Shown here piece by piece: positions 55,353 to 64,000 of a stretch of 64,000 nt of DNA. This DNA is from Candidatus Geocrenenecus huangii (GTDB lineage: Archaea; Thermoproteota; Nitrososphaeria_A; Caldarchaeales; Wolframiiraptoraceae). Position 1 is the first letter of the stretch. Each line of letters starts with the position of its first letter. Below the pieces are notes generated by a model. The model worked only from the letters and a program-made list of their open reading frames with translations. It had not been told where the DNA came from and ran no database searches. The stretch covers positions 124,001-188,000 of the forward strand of contig JALNKM010000003.1 in assembly GCA_023268155.1 (NCBI GenBank), read 5' to 3'. Both the position numbers and the translations under genes were made by a program.

Positions 55353-56261
55353 TTACGCTAGACGCCACTTGTCCAGTAGCTGATTCCATAATGGACTATC
55401 CATTAACTCTCTTAATGCGTGGTTTATCATGTTTCTCAGCCAATAATCTTCAGGTCTAGTGGCTACTGCATAAGTAGATATTCCACCCAATCTTCCAACT
55501 TCTCTGAACTTTGCAGCTACATCAGGCTTCTCTTTAAAGTATGGTCCAGTGAAAGCGCTATCACTTATTACCGCTACAGCTCTCCTATCCAACACTGCCT
55601 CCAATGCAAGCGCATATGAATCCAGTGCAAGCTTCTTGAACCTGTAGCCTTGTTTTATGAGTCTTTCAGCCCATTCATCACTTGTAGCTCCAAGCTGGCA
55701 GGCGATATACTCTCCAGAATTCAGTAGCTCTTCCATACTTCTTGCTTCATCTTTGAGAGTTAGCAAGTGGTGATAGTACACGTAGTAAGGTATAGAGTAC
55801 CATACTTTTTCTGCTCTCGCAGCTGTATGAGTCATCCCTGAAGCAATTATGTCTATATCTCCTTCTACCAAGGCTGTTACTATAGTTGACCAATCCCACG
55901 GTTTCGGAACAACTTTCCATCCATACTTATTCGCAATCCATTTAATAACATCTACGTCGAATCCTTGTGCTTCACCTGTCGGCGTAACCTCGGTGAAAGG
56001 TGGGTAAGCAGCATCGAAGCCGTGAATAATCACAACTTCGGCCCCAGGAGGCGGCGCCTCAGTGAACTTCCCCTTCGGCTTAACAGTTGTAGTTACCGTT
56101 TTTTCAACTGGTGGAGCCTCAGGCTTCAACACGTATCCGGCAACTCCTCCGATAACCAATCCAGCGATGGCTGATCCAGCAACCTTGGCAGCGGTACCGA
56201 CAGCGTTTCTTCTGGAAATCTTCTTATCTAAGATGTTTCCTCTAACATTTTCCCCAGACAT
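55353..56261 (-). CDS. ABC transporter substrate-binding protein for polar amino acids
   Basis: The 302-residue protein has an N-terminal 'KISRRNAVGTAAK' followed by a hydrophobic 'VAGSAIAGLVIGGVAGYV', which looks like a twin-arginine signal or anchor. The mature part is a family 3 solute-binding protein: 'GFDAAYPPFTEVTPTGEAQGFDVDVIKWIANKYG' (in parts), 'IDIIASGMTHTAARAEKVWYSIPYY' (in parts) and 'DRRAVAVISD'. It captures amino acids outside the cell. It is divergent from the three genes for the rest of the transporter, with about 160 nt of shared promoter DNA. Confidence 0.93.
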   Translation of the reverse strand: MSGENVRGNILDKKISRRNAVGTAAKVAGSAIAGLVIGGVAGYVLKPEAPPVEKTVTTTVKPKGKFTEAPPPGAEVVIIHGFDAAYPPFTEVTPTGEAQGFDVDVIKWIANKYGWKVVPKPWDWSTIVTALVEGDIDIIASGMTHTAARAEKVWYSIPYYVYYHHLLTLKDEARSMEELLNSGEYIACQLGATSDEWAERLIKQGYRFKKLALDSYALALEAVLDRRAVAVISDSAFTGPYFKEKPDVAAKFREVGRLGGISTYAVATRPEDYWLRNMINHALRELMDSPLWNQLLDKWRLA

Positions 56262-56423
56262 CGTGTATGAATTAAAACTTATCCTAAATAAATCTTTCTA
56301 ACTATTCTATCGCATCATGGCCCTCAATTCTTCAATAAAAATATCCAGCTCAAACATCTAACCTAGCTCATCCTACCTCTAAGCCCGAATACTGCCATAA
56401 GAAAAAAATGTTTATAGTTTTAT

Positions 56424-57116
56424 ATGAGCTATATTGTAGAGATCTCGAAGCTGATGGTGACGGTTTGGGATTATCTTCCATACATTCTTGAAGGGGTGTT
56501 GTGGACTCTGGGTCTAGTAGCTGGAGGATTAGGGATTGGATTCATTATCGGTCTACCTTTAGCAATAGCTCAAGTCTATGGACATAGATTCTTGAAGATT
56601 CTAGTAGAAGTCTACGCATGGTTTTTTAGAAGTGTCCCATTGCTTGTATTACTCTTCCTCTTTTATTGGGGGATATTCCCAGCACTAGGCTACAAGCTCG
56701 ATCCACTAACATGCAGCGTCCTAGTCCTAGGTTTTAGAAGCGGCGGGTACCAATCTCAAATCTTTAGGGGAGCTATACAATCTATAAGTGAAGGCCAGTT
56801 CGTGGCCGCGAGAACTCTTGGTATGAGCAAGCTCCAATCAATCTATCATATAATTCTTCCTCAGGCATTGAGGATAGCTATTCCAGGCTGGACAAACGAG
56901 TATGCAATTATCTTGAAGGATTCTGCAATATGTTTCGTGCTAGGCGTGATGGAGATCCTGACAAGAACGAGATATGTCGTTATGGCTACCCTTGAACCAC
57001 TTCTACCCTACTTTATAGCGGGAGGATTATTCATCGTATTAACGTATGGAGGAACAAAAATAGTTAACATAATTTATGAGAAGGCTAAGATACCTGGATT
57101 AATAGGGAGGATGTAG
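56424..57116 (+). CDS. ABC transporter permease for polar amino acids (first)
   Basis: The 230-residue inner-membrane protein belongs to the HisM/GlnP family. It has about five helices and the EAA loop 'EGQFVAARTLGMSKLQSIYHIILPQALRIAIP' (in parts), which contacts the ATPase. It starts at 56424, close to a box A-like TTTATAGTTTTATATG. The ATPase gene begins 4 nt after its stop, so the two are coupled. Confidence 0.93.
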   Translation: MSYIVEISKLMVTVWDYLPYILEGVLWTLGLVAGGLGIGFIIGLPLAIAQVYGHRFLKILVEVYAWFFRSVPLLVLLFLFYWGIFPALGYKLDPLTCSVLVLGFRSGGYQSQIFRGAIQSISEGQFVAARTLGMSKLQSIYHIILPQALRIAIPGWTNEYAIILKDSAICFVLGVMEILTRTRYVVMATLEPLLPYFIAGGLFIVLTYGGTKIVNIIYEKAKIPGLIGRM

Positions 57117-57119
57117 CAT

Positions 57120-57884
57120 ATGCCGGACGACGATATTGTTCTAAAAGTAGAAGACTTGTATAAGAGCTATGGAAAGATCGCAGTATTAAAGGGAATCTCA
57201 TTTGAGGTTAGGAGAGGTGAAACGAAAATAATCTGTGGCCCATCGGGGTCTGGGAAAAGCACTCTGCTTAGATGCTTGAATTTGTTAACTAGACCTGATA
57301 AAGGGAGGATATGGCTGGAAGGAGAAGATATAACTAACCGCAACGTCGACATAAACAAGGTTAGGCAAAAAATTGGATTCGTCTTTCAAGAATTCAATCT
57401 CTTCAACCATCTTACGGCTCTAAAGAATGTAAGCATAGGCCTAGAAGTAGTTAAGAAGATGAAGAAAGAAGAAGCTCACAGAATAGCGTTAGAAATGTTG
57501 AAGAAGGTGGGTTTGAGTGAGCATGCTCATAAGTATCCTGCTGAGCTCTCAGGAGGTCAGAAACAGAGGGTAGCAATAGCTAGAGCTCTCGCAATGAACC
57601 CTGCGGTAATATTCTACGATGAGCCAACATCCGCTCTAGACCCCCAGTTGATAGGAGAAGTACTAGAAGTCATGAAAGCGTTAGCAAGAGAAAAAGTTAC
57701 AAGTGTGGTCGTCACGCATGAGATGGGGTTCGCACAAACCGTCGGAGACGAATTATTGTTCATGTGTGATGGAAAGATTGTTGAACGTGGCCCACCGATG
57801 GAAATTATACGGAAACCGAAATGTGAAGAAACGAAGAAATTCTTCCAAAGAATACATGAGCTATATGCGAGGGAGACAAGATGA
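57120..57884 (+). CDS. ABC transporter ATP-binding protein for polar amino acids
   Basis: The 254-residue ATPase has Walker A 'GPSGSGKST', signature 'LSGGQKQRVAIARALA', and Walker B 'VIFYDEPTSALDPQLIGEV', with the switch histidine in 'VVVTHEMGFAQ'. The sequence 'FQEFNLFNHLTALKNV' is typical of GlnQ/HisP. It drives import by the two permeases; its stop overlaps the start of the second permease by 4 nt. Confidence 0.96.
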   Translation: MPDDDIVLKVEDLYKSYGKIAVLKGISFEVRRGETKIICGPSGSGKSTLLRCLNLLTRPDKGRIWLEGEDITNRNVDINKVRQKIGFVFQEFNLFNHLTALKNVSIGLEVVKKMKKEEAHRIALEMLKKVGLSEHAHKYPAELSGGQKQRVAIARALAMNPAVIFYDEPTSALDPQLIGEVLEVMKALAREKVTSVVVTHEMGFAQTVGDELLFMCDGKIVERGPPMEIIRKPKCEETKKFFQRIHELYARETR

Positions 57885-58537
57885 GTTTCTGGGAAAGCTT
57901 CATCTCAGATTTACTGAAAGGGTGGATCACAACTATTGAGATACTTGCTATATCTGTTCCTGCTAGCGTATTGTTAGGTCTAGGTTTAGCTGTTGCAAGG
58001 GTTTATGGAAACCGGATGATCTCACTTATAGCAAGCGGATTCGTAGCACTCCTGAGGGGGCTGCCGCTAGTAGTCACCTTGCTCATAATATTCTTCGCGT
58101 TGCCTAAGCTTGGAATCTACTTTTCACCATTCTGGGCTGCGGTTACAGCTTTCATAATGTGTAGTGGCGCATACCAGTCAGAATACGTAAGAGGGGCCAT
58201 ACGTTCAATAGATGTGGGTCAATCGCTTGCAGCCCAAGCTCTCGGAATGTCGAAACTCCAAGAAATTACGCATATTATCCTTCCACAAGCATTTAGAAGA
58301 GCCCTACCCGGGATAACTAATGAGATAATCTACCTGATACTTTATTCTTCTCTTGCGTACCTCGTCGGAGTCCAAGAATTGTTCGCAATTGCAAAGCATT
58401 TTAATTCATTACAGTTTAGACCTATAGAGATCTTCTCTACCACGGCGTTGATATATGCTTTCATGGCAACTATAGCGACGCTGGGCTTTAGAAGATTAGA
58501 GATGAAACTGAGAATACCGGGACTAGAAGTGACATAG
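57881..58537 (+). CDS. ABC transporter permease for polar amino acids (second)
   Basis: The 218-residue permease has the EAA loop 'VGQSLAAQALGMSKLQEITHIILPQAFRRALPG' (in parts) and about five helices. Its similarity to the first permease suggests a heterodimeric channel. It overlaps the ATPase by 4 nt and ends the transporter operon; the next gene, after an 86-nt gap, belongs to a different set. Confidence 0.93.
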   Translation: MSFWESFISDLLKGWITTIEILAISVPASVLLGLGLAVARVYGNRMISLIASGFVALLRGLPLVVTLLIIFFALPKLGIYFSPFWAAVTAFIMCSGAYQSEYVRGAIRSIDVGQSLAAQALGMSKLQEITHIILPQAFRRALPGITNEIIYLILYSSLAYLVGVQELFAIAKHFNSLQFRPIEIFSTTALIYAFMATIATLGFRRLEMKLRIPGLEVT

Positions 58538-58623
58538 CTTCTACACCTTGTAGATCTCCTCTTAACAGCTGCCTTCCAGTGATTTTTTCATAAAAGTATA
58601 TATTGGCAGAGAATGCTTCTTTA

Positions 58624-59610
58624 TTGAAATTGTCTGAAGAAATAGCCGAGTTTAAATGTAGCATATGCGGTTCCATTCTGAGAATCAGCCCTGAAAATAT
58701 TGTATCTATCTGTGAGTATTGCGGTGGATTGAACATAGTTAGCGGAATAATAGATTGTGAAGACATATTCATCTCCACATCCGTCAATGTTGACAAGGTC
58801 CTTGAAGAATTCCTTAACAGGGTTAGGAAAGATGTTGATTTAAAAAAGATTTCAGACAAACTTAGAATTGTCTCCACCCAGGGATGGTATGTTCCATTCT
58901 GGATCTCTAGAGTCTTAATCCGCGGTGAAGTAGTCTACATCAAGAGGCAGTATAGAGGTAAGAAAGTTGAAATAATTAGGAATAGAGATAGCTTCTCAGA
59001 AGAAATCGATATAGACATCATTGCTAGAAGGCAAGTAAAGAACCTCGCTTTGAGAGAATTAATTAAGACATACTTTAGACAGAAGCCTCAGCTGGCAGAG
59101 CTCAAGAATCTCGCCGAAGATTGGTGGAGGTCGAATAAGTTAACAATCCTTAACATAGAATTTGACAGGAAGGAATCTGAGATCTCGTTAAGAGAAGAGG
59201 CAGTAGACTCTGTCAGGAGAATATGGGAAGATAAAGTCGATGAGATAGAATTCTTTAAGGCGGAAGTGAAGAAGATGGAGAGACCTAAGCTAATCTTTCT
59301 ACCGCTTTGGGAGGTTGTCTACGAATATAATGGAAGCTTCTACACAGCTTACCATCAAGGATGGAGCGGTCACCCACTAATCTTCTACGAGCCCATCACT
59401 ATGAGTAGAAGGCTGCTCTATGCTATAGGCATGTTCACATCCATCATTTTGGGATCTATCATAGGCTCAGCACTGTCTCTACTAACATTAGATAGCTTGA
59501 GCGATGCCTGGTGGATAATACTTTTCCTGCTCTTCATACTCGCTTTAATCGGATACAGGTCTGCGAAAGGATTCATCTCAGATATAAGAGTTGAGAAGTC
59601 ATGGAGATAG
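58624..59610 (+). CDS. Zinc-ribbon protein with C-terminal membrane hairpin (YdjG-like), first copy
   Basis: The protein (about 328 residues from the TTG at 58624) opens with a TFIIB-like zinc ribbon, 'FKCSICGSIL' and 'ICEYCGGLN'. A long soluble middle follows, and then two C-terminal transmembrane helices ('YAIGMFTSIILGSIIGSALSLL', in parts, and 'WWIILFLLFILALIGY'). A box A AAAGTATATATT at 58592-58604 overlaps the first TTG at 58603, so the one at 58624 is preferred. It starts a five-gene set and overlaps the next gene by 10 nt. The resemblance in layout to Bacillus YdjG is a comparison, not a proven homology. Confidence 0.65.
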   Translation: MKLSEEIAEFKCSICGSILRISPENIVSICEYCGGLNIVSGIIDCEDIFISTSVNVDKVLEEFLNRVRKDVDLKKISDKLRIVSTQGWYVPFWISRVLIRGEVVYIKRQYRGKKVEIIRNRDSFSEEIDIDIIARRQVKNLALRELIKTYFRQKPQLAELKNLAEDWWRSNKLTILNIEFDRKESEISLREEAVDSVRRIWEDKVDEIEFFKAEVKKMERPKLIFLPLWEVVYEYNGSFYTAYHQGWSGHPLIFYEPITMSRRLLYAIGMFTSIILGSIIGSALSLLTLDSLSDAWWIILFLLFILALIGYRSAKGFISDIRVEKSWR

Positions 59611-60533
59611 TGTGCCCTGGTTGTAGTGCTAGATTCCAAGTCCCTGAGAGCGTGAGGACGTTTACATGCCCATACTGTGGATTAGTTTTTGGAGAAAGAG
59701 TGGTAGAAGATCACTACTATTTCCCAGTAATAAAAGAGGAGCCTTACACTATGCTACTGAATTTCCTTAGAAGACAATTCGGGATACCCTCTGATATTGT
59801 CTCCAACTCAACTCTGAAGATCAAGTACCTCTATTATGTTCCAGTATACTTCTACTACCTATATGGGAGGATGATTGGTAGATGCAGTGGAAGAGGATGG
59901 ACTGAATCTGAGGAGGCAGCATATAAGGGTTTGGTGGCCTCCAGAAATTTTAGAGATATTCTTGAAGATTATCCATTTCCTGTTAGAGGGAAGAAGTTCT
60001 TCAGAAAGGAGATTATGAATATTGGATTCTATCAACAACCTGAGTTTCCCGAGGATGAGGCCAGAAACTATGTAAAAGCATATCTCCATAAAATACTTGA
60101 AGATGAACTCTTTAGAGAATGCAAGAATCTTAAGGAAGTCAGTGTAGAAGAATTAAGAGTTGATTTTCGTGGATTGATCCATTACCCAATATATTATCTT
60201 GAGTATCTTTATGATGACCAGACGTATTCAGCTTACTTAGATGGTGTAGATGGAAAGATCATTTCTGCAGAGTATCCAATCAAGCTTCAGACAAAAACTT
60301 TACAGATGATAATCGGCTCGCTACTATTAACGTGTAGCATCGTGTTCGGATTAGCTCTCTCACTCATTGTAGGGAATCCCCTACCATTTATATTCTCTAT
60401 TGTTCCAGCGATTTCTTCATCTACACCATTGCTTACCAGAAGCTTAACCAAGAAAGTTATATCCTCAGAAGTTAAGATAATTCAAGAAGAGTCTAGACCA
60501 TTCACCAAATATATTAAAAAGTTCTTAACATAG
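59601..60533 (+). CDS. Zinc-ribbon protein with C-terminal membrane hairpin (YdjG-like), second copy
   Basis: The 310-residue product has the same layout as the gene before it: zinc ribbon 'VCPGCSARFQVPESVRTFTCPYCG' (in parts), then a soluble part of about 200 residues ending in 'YLEYLYDDQTYSAYLDG', and two hydrophobic segments near the C-terminus ('IIGSLLLTCSIVFGLALSLIV'). The 'YYLEYLYDDQTYSAYLDGVDG' region parallels 'WEVVYEYNGSFYTAYHQGWSG' of its neighbour, so the two are likely paralogues that form a heteromer. It overlaps the first copy by 10 nt. Confidence 0.65.
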   Translation: MEIVCPGCSARFQVPESVRTFTCPYCGLVFGERVVEDHYYFPVIKEEPYTMLLNFLRRQFGIPSDIVSNSTLKIKYLYYVPVYFYYLYGRMIGRCSGRGWTESEEAAYKGLVASRNFRDILEDYPFPVRGKKFFRKEIMNIGFYQQPEFPEDEARNYVKAYLHKILEDELFRECKNLKEVSVEELRVDFRGLIHYPIYYLEYLYDDQTYSAYLDGVDGKIISAEYPIKLQTKTLQMIIGSLLLTCSIVFGLALSLIVGNPLPFIFSIVPAISSSTPLLTRSLTKKVISSEVKIIQEESRPFTKYIKKFLT

Positions 60534-60569
60534 GAAAAGCTTATCAGCAATCCATGCCAGGATACGCAT

Positions 60570-60893
60570 ATGGTCGGGTACGGTGCTGGAGCTCTAGCCG
60601 TTTTAGCCTTGTCGATCGGTCTAGTTTTAATCGTTTATGGTGGCGGATTAGTACAGATTGATATACTCAACATTCCTGCATGGATTCTTGGACCCCTAGG
60701 TATCTATACATTGATCTACGGGGTTCTCTCCAAAAAAGATACATTATTTTATTCTATATGGGGAGTAATAATGCTAGGGATCACATCCACCTCAGCTCTC
60801 TACAACTTTGTTAATCCCCTGATCATCCTAGGCATATTAATTATTATTGTGGTTGTATTCGTGTTTATCATGAGAGTGGGATTAAGGAAATGA
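60570..60893 (+). CDS. Small four-helix membrane protein
   Basis: The 107-residue protein is almost entirely membrane-embedded, with about four helices ('ALAVLALSIGLVLIVYGGG', 'AWILGPLGIYTLIYGVL', 'LFYSIWGVIMLGITSTS' and 'LIILGILIIIVVVFVFIM'). No motif reveals a function. It ends with an ATGA overlap onto the next gene, so it is coupled to it. Confidence 0.6.
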   Translation: MVGYGAGALAVLALSIGLVLIVYGGGLVQIDILNIPAWILGPLGIYTLIYGVLSKKDTLFYSIWGVIMLGITSTSALYNFVNPLIILGILIIIVVVFVFIMRVGLRK

Positions 60894-61420
60894 GCGGTAA
60901 AGATTATCAGGAAAAAGTTCGGCGCGAAATGACATTGCTAGAGAAGATTCTTAACTATATCCCTGGATACAGAGGATATAAAGAAAAAGAGATCAGAAGA
61001 GAAAGCGATAGACTGGTGAGGAGCGAGTCTGCGAATAAACTAAAAGAAGCAAAAAATATTGTTCGCATGAAGTTAGCTGAAATGTCTAGTTTAAGAATGA
61101 TAGAAGAGAAAGATATCTGGAGAATAGATATGGTTCTATCTAGATTGGATAGAGTTGCTGCAAAGATAGAAAGAGCTCCTGCAGGATACGCAGGGTTATT
61201 TGATGCAGTTAAAGTTAAAGAAGACAAACTGGATAAGGTCCTAGAACACGACTTCTCAATGATAGAGAAATCTGAGAAGATAAGAGATGCAGCTAGAAGA
61301 TTTGAAATTCTTGAATCTAGAGAAGAGTGGCTAAAATGCTTAGAAGAATTACTGGAGCTTATAGATGAGCTTGAGAGAACATTCGATGAGAGAACGGATA
61401 TCCTGAGAGGGCTTGCCTGA
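60890..61420 (+). CDS. Helical, coiled-coil protein of the zinc-ribbon/SPFH set
   Basis: The 176-residue protein begins with 'LNYIPGYRGYKEKEIRRESDRLVR', a motif also found in bacterial helical proteins that neighbour SPFH-zinc-ribbon genes, then a long series of charged amphipathic helices. It has no membrane helix. Such a protein could bind the membrane surface or bridge the membrane components, somewhat as PspA does, but it has no clear PspA signature. It starts inside the end of the previous gene. Confidence 0.65.
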   Translation: MSGKDYQEKVRREMTLLEKILNYIPGYRGYKEKEIRRESDRLVRSESANKLKEAKNIVRMKLAEMSSLRMIEEKDIWRIDMVLSRLDRVAAKIERAPAGYAGLFDAVKVKEDKLDKVLEHDFSMIEKSEKIRDAARRFEILESREEWLKCLEELLELIDELERTFDERTDILRGLA

Positions 61421-61470
61421 TAGCTGGAAACACTTAAAAGGATAAGAATCTTAAAAGATGTGATGGTTCG

Positions 61471-62496
61471 ATGCCTAAGGTAATTGAGTGGGTTGGAGCA
61501 GGAGAGTACGATGTCGTATGGAGATACCCAGTTGAAGAAATTAGCTGGGGAGATACATTAATAGTACACGAGTACGAGGCCGCAATCTTTTTCAGAGATG
61601 GAAAAGCCTATGATGTGTTTAGAGCTGGAAGACATGTTTTAACAACGGCTAACCTCCCTCTTTTAACCTCTATTCTCTCAAGGGTGGCTGGATTCGATAA
61701 AACCCCCTTCAGAGCAACTATAATTTTTGTTAGCCTTAAGCAATTTCAAGGAAGGTTCGGTGGACAAGGTCAGACGAGGGAACTCGCACCCTTGAAATTT
61801 CATGGTAGTTTCTGGTTTAGGATAGAAGACCCCAACCTATTTATAAATGAGGTGGTTGGAGGTCAAGGAGCCTACAGTACGGATAGAATTCAGGAATTTC
61901 TTAGAGGATATTTTAATGAGAGATTAATAGATAGCTTAAGTCAATACTCCCTCATAGATGTTTATGGAAAATTGGATGAAACAAGCTTCTTAGCCAAGAA
62001 TCTCCTATACGAGGCTTTTAGAAGATTGGGTCTCGAATTGATAGATGTCAAGTTCGAGGGGATCGATACCTCCCCTGATTGGAGAGATAGGATATTCTTC
62101 TTGAAGACCGGCGTAAGCGCTGAAGAAGTATTAAGAATGCAGACTGTTCAGAAGGCTGCTGAAAGCCTTTCCAAGAGTGAAGGCGCAGCTGTTGGAGCCG
62201 GCATAGCTATTATCCCACCCTTATTCCAGACCCCTCCTTCTCAACCACAAGTAATCTGCCCCAAGTGTGGTAGACAGAACCCTCAAGGTTCGAGATTCTG
62301 CAATAATTGTGGTGCTCAACTATTAGAGGCGACAGGAGTAAAATGTTCGAGATGCGGAATGCAGAATATGCCGGGTGCAAAATTCTGTTCAAATTGTGGA
62401 AATCCACTAGAATCTTTAACTAAATGTCCAAGATGCAATGCCGACATACCTTCATCTTCTAAGTTCTGCCCTAATTGTGGAACTAAACTAACATGA
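61471..62496 (+). CDS. SPFH-domain protein with C-terminal zinc ribbons (YdjI-like)
   Basis: The 341-residue protein starts with an SPFH/band-7-like domain of the YdjI ('virion core protein') type: 'EYDVVWRYPVEEISWGDTLIVHEYEAAIFFRDGKA' (in parts), 'FRAGRHVLTTANLPLL', 'HGSFWFRIEDPNLFINEV'. A helical segment and a Pro-rich linker precede three zinc-ribbon units, starting 'ICPKCGRQNPQGSRFCNNCG', 'KCSRCGMQNMPGAKFCSNCG' and 'KCPRCNADIPSSSKFCPNCG'. In Bacillus, YdjI works with PspA, YdjG and YdjH at the membrane. It is the last gene of the set. Confidence 0.85.
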   Translation: MPKVIEWVGAGEYDVVWRYPVEEISWGDTLIVHEYEAAIFFRDGKAYDVFRAGRHVLTTANLPLLTSILSRVAGFDKTPFRATIIFVSLKQFQGRFGGQGQTRELAPLKFHGSFWFRIEDPNLFINEVVGGQGAYSTDRIQEFLRGYFNERLIDSLSQYSLIDVYGKLDETSFLAKNLLYEAFRRLGLELIDVKFEGIDTSPDWRDRIFFLKTGVSAEEVLRMQTVQKAAESLSKSEGAAVGAGIAIIPPLFQTPPSQPQVICPKCGRQNPQGSRFCNNCGAQLLEATGVKCSRCGMQNMPGAKFCSNCGNPLESLTKCPRCNADIPSSSKFCPNCGTKLT

Positions 62497-62784
62497 ATCC
62501 AGAGTCTTCTCTACATTCTAACAGAGGTTTTCATAAATCTTTTCGTAGGAGTGATTCATCTTTGTAGATTGTCCCAACTTTCAGCCATTCCTAGAATTTA
62601 TCAGATAGGAAGAAAATATCCTCATAAATCAGTACTATGATTTCCCGAGACGGCATTATCTCGTTGATCGTATTAGTCTACGCTACCGGAAATGCTTGGA
62701 AAATATCAGGTAACGAGAGTGGTGACCTCTTATTGTAATAGATTTTGATTTATTAAGTAGTTAGTGAAAATAAATTTCTAGACT

Positions 62785-64000
62785 ATGCATCATTCGAAGC
62801 TTGTCTTGATGGGGAATGAAGCAATAGCTTACGGTGCTCTTACGGCGGGTGTAGCCGTAGCCTCAGGATATCCTGGAACTCCGTCCAGCGAGGTTCTTGA
62901 TACTCTCCTAGAACTCATAGCATCCGAAGAGGTTAGTAGACCATATGTTGAGTGGGCAGTGAATGAGAGAGTAGCCTTCGAGATCTGTCTAGGAGCATCA
63001 CTCGCTGGTGCTCGTTCACTTGTAACTATGAAGGGTCCTGGACTGAATGTCGCCTCTGACCCTTTATTGTCTTCAGCTTATTCCGGTGTCGAAGCTGGGA
63101 TGCTTATACTTGTAGCAGATGACCCTGGACCCCATACAACGCAGACCGAGCAGGATAGTAGATGGTATGGTGAATTAGCTAAGCTTCCTGTTATAGAGCC
63201 TTCAGATCCTCAGGAGGCATATGAATACACTATTGTAGGATACGAGCTAAGTGAAGAGATCAAGATGCCGGTCATCATGAGGACGACTACAAGAGTGAAT
63301 CATACTGTAAGTGATGTAGAAGTAAGAGAATTTAAAGACCCAAGTTATACACCATCTTTCTCTAAAAATCCTAAAAGGTACATTCGGGCCGTGATGGCCC
63401 TGAATAGAGAAAGACACGGTGAAGTATTAGAAACATTAGATAGTGTTGAGCCTCTCGCTGAGAAGTTTAGGTTATGCAGGGTTGAAGGCTCAGGAGAAGT
63501 CGGAATAGTTTGCTCAGGTGCAGTATACAATTACGTTTTAGAAGTGCTTGAGAAGAACGGTCTACTCTATAAGTACAAGATATTGAAGCTCGGCTTAATT
63601 CACCCACTGCCTAGGAAGACCGTAGCAGAATTCTTGAAGGAAGTTAGCAATGTAATAGTAGTTGAAGAAATAGACCCGTACCTAGAGATTAAGCTGAAAG
63701 CTTTAGCTCATGATGCAGAGCTGGACGTCAAGATAGCCGGAAGACAAGAACTGTTTCCAAGAGTAGGTGAGCTTACTCTAGATGATGTAGAATCTGTATT
63801 GCTCAGCGAAAAACCTAATTCCCACAAGGTTAATCTACCTAGCCGGCCTCCTCCACTATGCCCTGGATGTCCACATATCGGAACCTACATGGGCTTGAGG
63901 ATGGGGATTTCCAGAGCGGGATACAGATGGGGAGAGATACCGATAATGGGCGATATAGGATGCTATGCGCTCGGTCTGAACCCTCCTTTCGAGGCCATCT
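62785..64000 (+). CDS. iorA: Indolepyruvate:ferredoxin oxidoreductase alpha subunit, partial
   Basis: The first 405 codons are present; the gene runs off the right edge. IorA binds thiamine diphosphate and carries 8Fe ferredoxin-like clusters at its C-terminus (not in the window); with IorB it oxidises aryl pyruvates. Seen are 'LMGNEAIAYGALTAGVAVASGYPGTPSSEV' (in parts), 'VTMKGPGLNVASDPLLS' and 'CPGCPHIGTYMGLRMG'. The ATG at 62785 (MHHSKLVLMGNE) follows a 290-nt gap that shows no gene but has AT-rich promoter-like DNA. It depends on ferredoxin, like the 2-oxoacid oxidoreductase at 25.5 kb. Confidence 0.92.
   Translation, partial: MHHSKLVLMGNEAIAYGALTAGVAVASGYPGTPSSEVLDTLLELIASEEVSRPYVEWAVNERVAFEICLGASLAGARSLVTMKGPGLNVASDPLLSSAYSGVEAGMLILVADDPGPHTTQTEQDSRWYGELAKLPVIEPSDPQEAYEYTIVGYELSEEIKMPVIMRTTTRVNHTVSDVEVREFKDPSYTPSFSKNPKRYIRAVMALNRERHGEVLETLDSVEPLAEKFRLCRVEGSGEVGIVCSGAVYNYVLEVLEKNGLLYKYKILKLGLIHPLPRKTVAEFLKEVSNVIVVEEIDPYLEIKLKALAHDAELDVKIAGRQELFPRVGELTLDDVESVLLSEKPNSHKVNLPSRPPPLCPGCPHIGTYMGLRMGISRAGYRWGEIPIMGDIGCYALGLNPPFEAI

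Overview
The window is chromosomal DNA from a thermophilic archaeon, most likely of the Thermoproteota/TACK group. The evidence is the archaeal information machinery (ATP-dependent DNA ligase, EndoMS/NucS, RIO2 and Bud32 kinases, two Sm-like proteins, archaeal-type methionine adenosyltransferase, an uL22-uS3-uL29 run, a degenerate tRNA-splicing endonuclease subunit), box A promoters about 25 nt ahead of many starts, frequent TTG starts, AGA/AGG-rich coding and DNA of roughly 40% GC. Two ferredoxin-dependent 2-oxoacid oxidoreductases, a tetrahydromethanopterin-type pterin pathway, a bd-type oxygen reductase and peroxiredoxin point to a microaerobic or aerobic heterotroph. I cannot name the genus.

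Layout. 1-5.8 kb: a large secreted repeat protein, YjbQ, a coiled-coil protein and DNA ligase. 5.9-14.1 kb: aconitase, three pterin-cofactor genes (beta-RFAP synthase, MptA, MptE), MTA phosphorylase and PheS. 14.1-17.5 kb: XTP pyrophosphatase, Bud32, small proteins, a dying LAGLIDADG gene and tRNA-Cys. 17.5-24.7 kb: nitroreductase, prenyl synthase, DUF763, H+-pyrophosphatase, an HTH-TusA-like regulator and an HtrA protease. 24.7-28.4 kb: a wrecked zinc-ferredoxin gene beside a 2-oxoacid:ferredoxin oxidoreductase. 28.4-38 kb: stress protein, MFS carrier, NucS, MAT, SmAP, and an IleRS-RIO2-zinc-ribbon operon. 38-42.3 kb: tRNA endonuclease subunit, an IS element with perfect ends and target duplication, three ribosomal genes and Ogg2. 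42.3-48.1 kb: CydA-CydA' oxidase, peroxiredoxin, an Lrp-type regulator and a KaiC-like operon. 48.6-55.2 kb: a molybdenum hydroxylase locus with its maturation factors. 55.3-58.5 kb: a polar amino-acid ABC transporter. 58.6-62.5 kb: a five-gene set of zinc-ribbon membrane proteins, a helical protein and an SPFH-zinc-ribbon protein. 62.8 kb to the end: the start of iorA.

The most interesting parts are the five-gene zinc-ribbon/SPFH locus, which resembles the bacterial YdjGHI membrane-stress partners of PspA; a near-identical palindrome at both the cydA promoter and the start of the neighbouring Lrp gene; the zinc-ferredoxin pseudogene next to its expected redox partner; a tRNA endonuclease subunit that has lost catalytic residues; and a pheS gene whose conserved N-terminus requires a non-canonical start codon.
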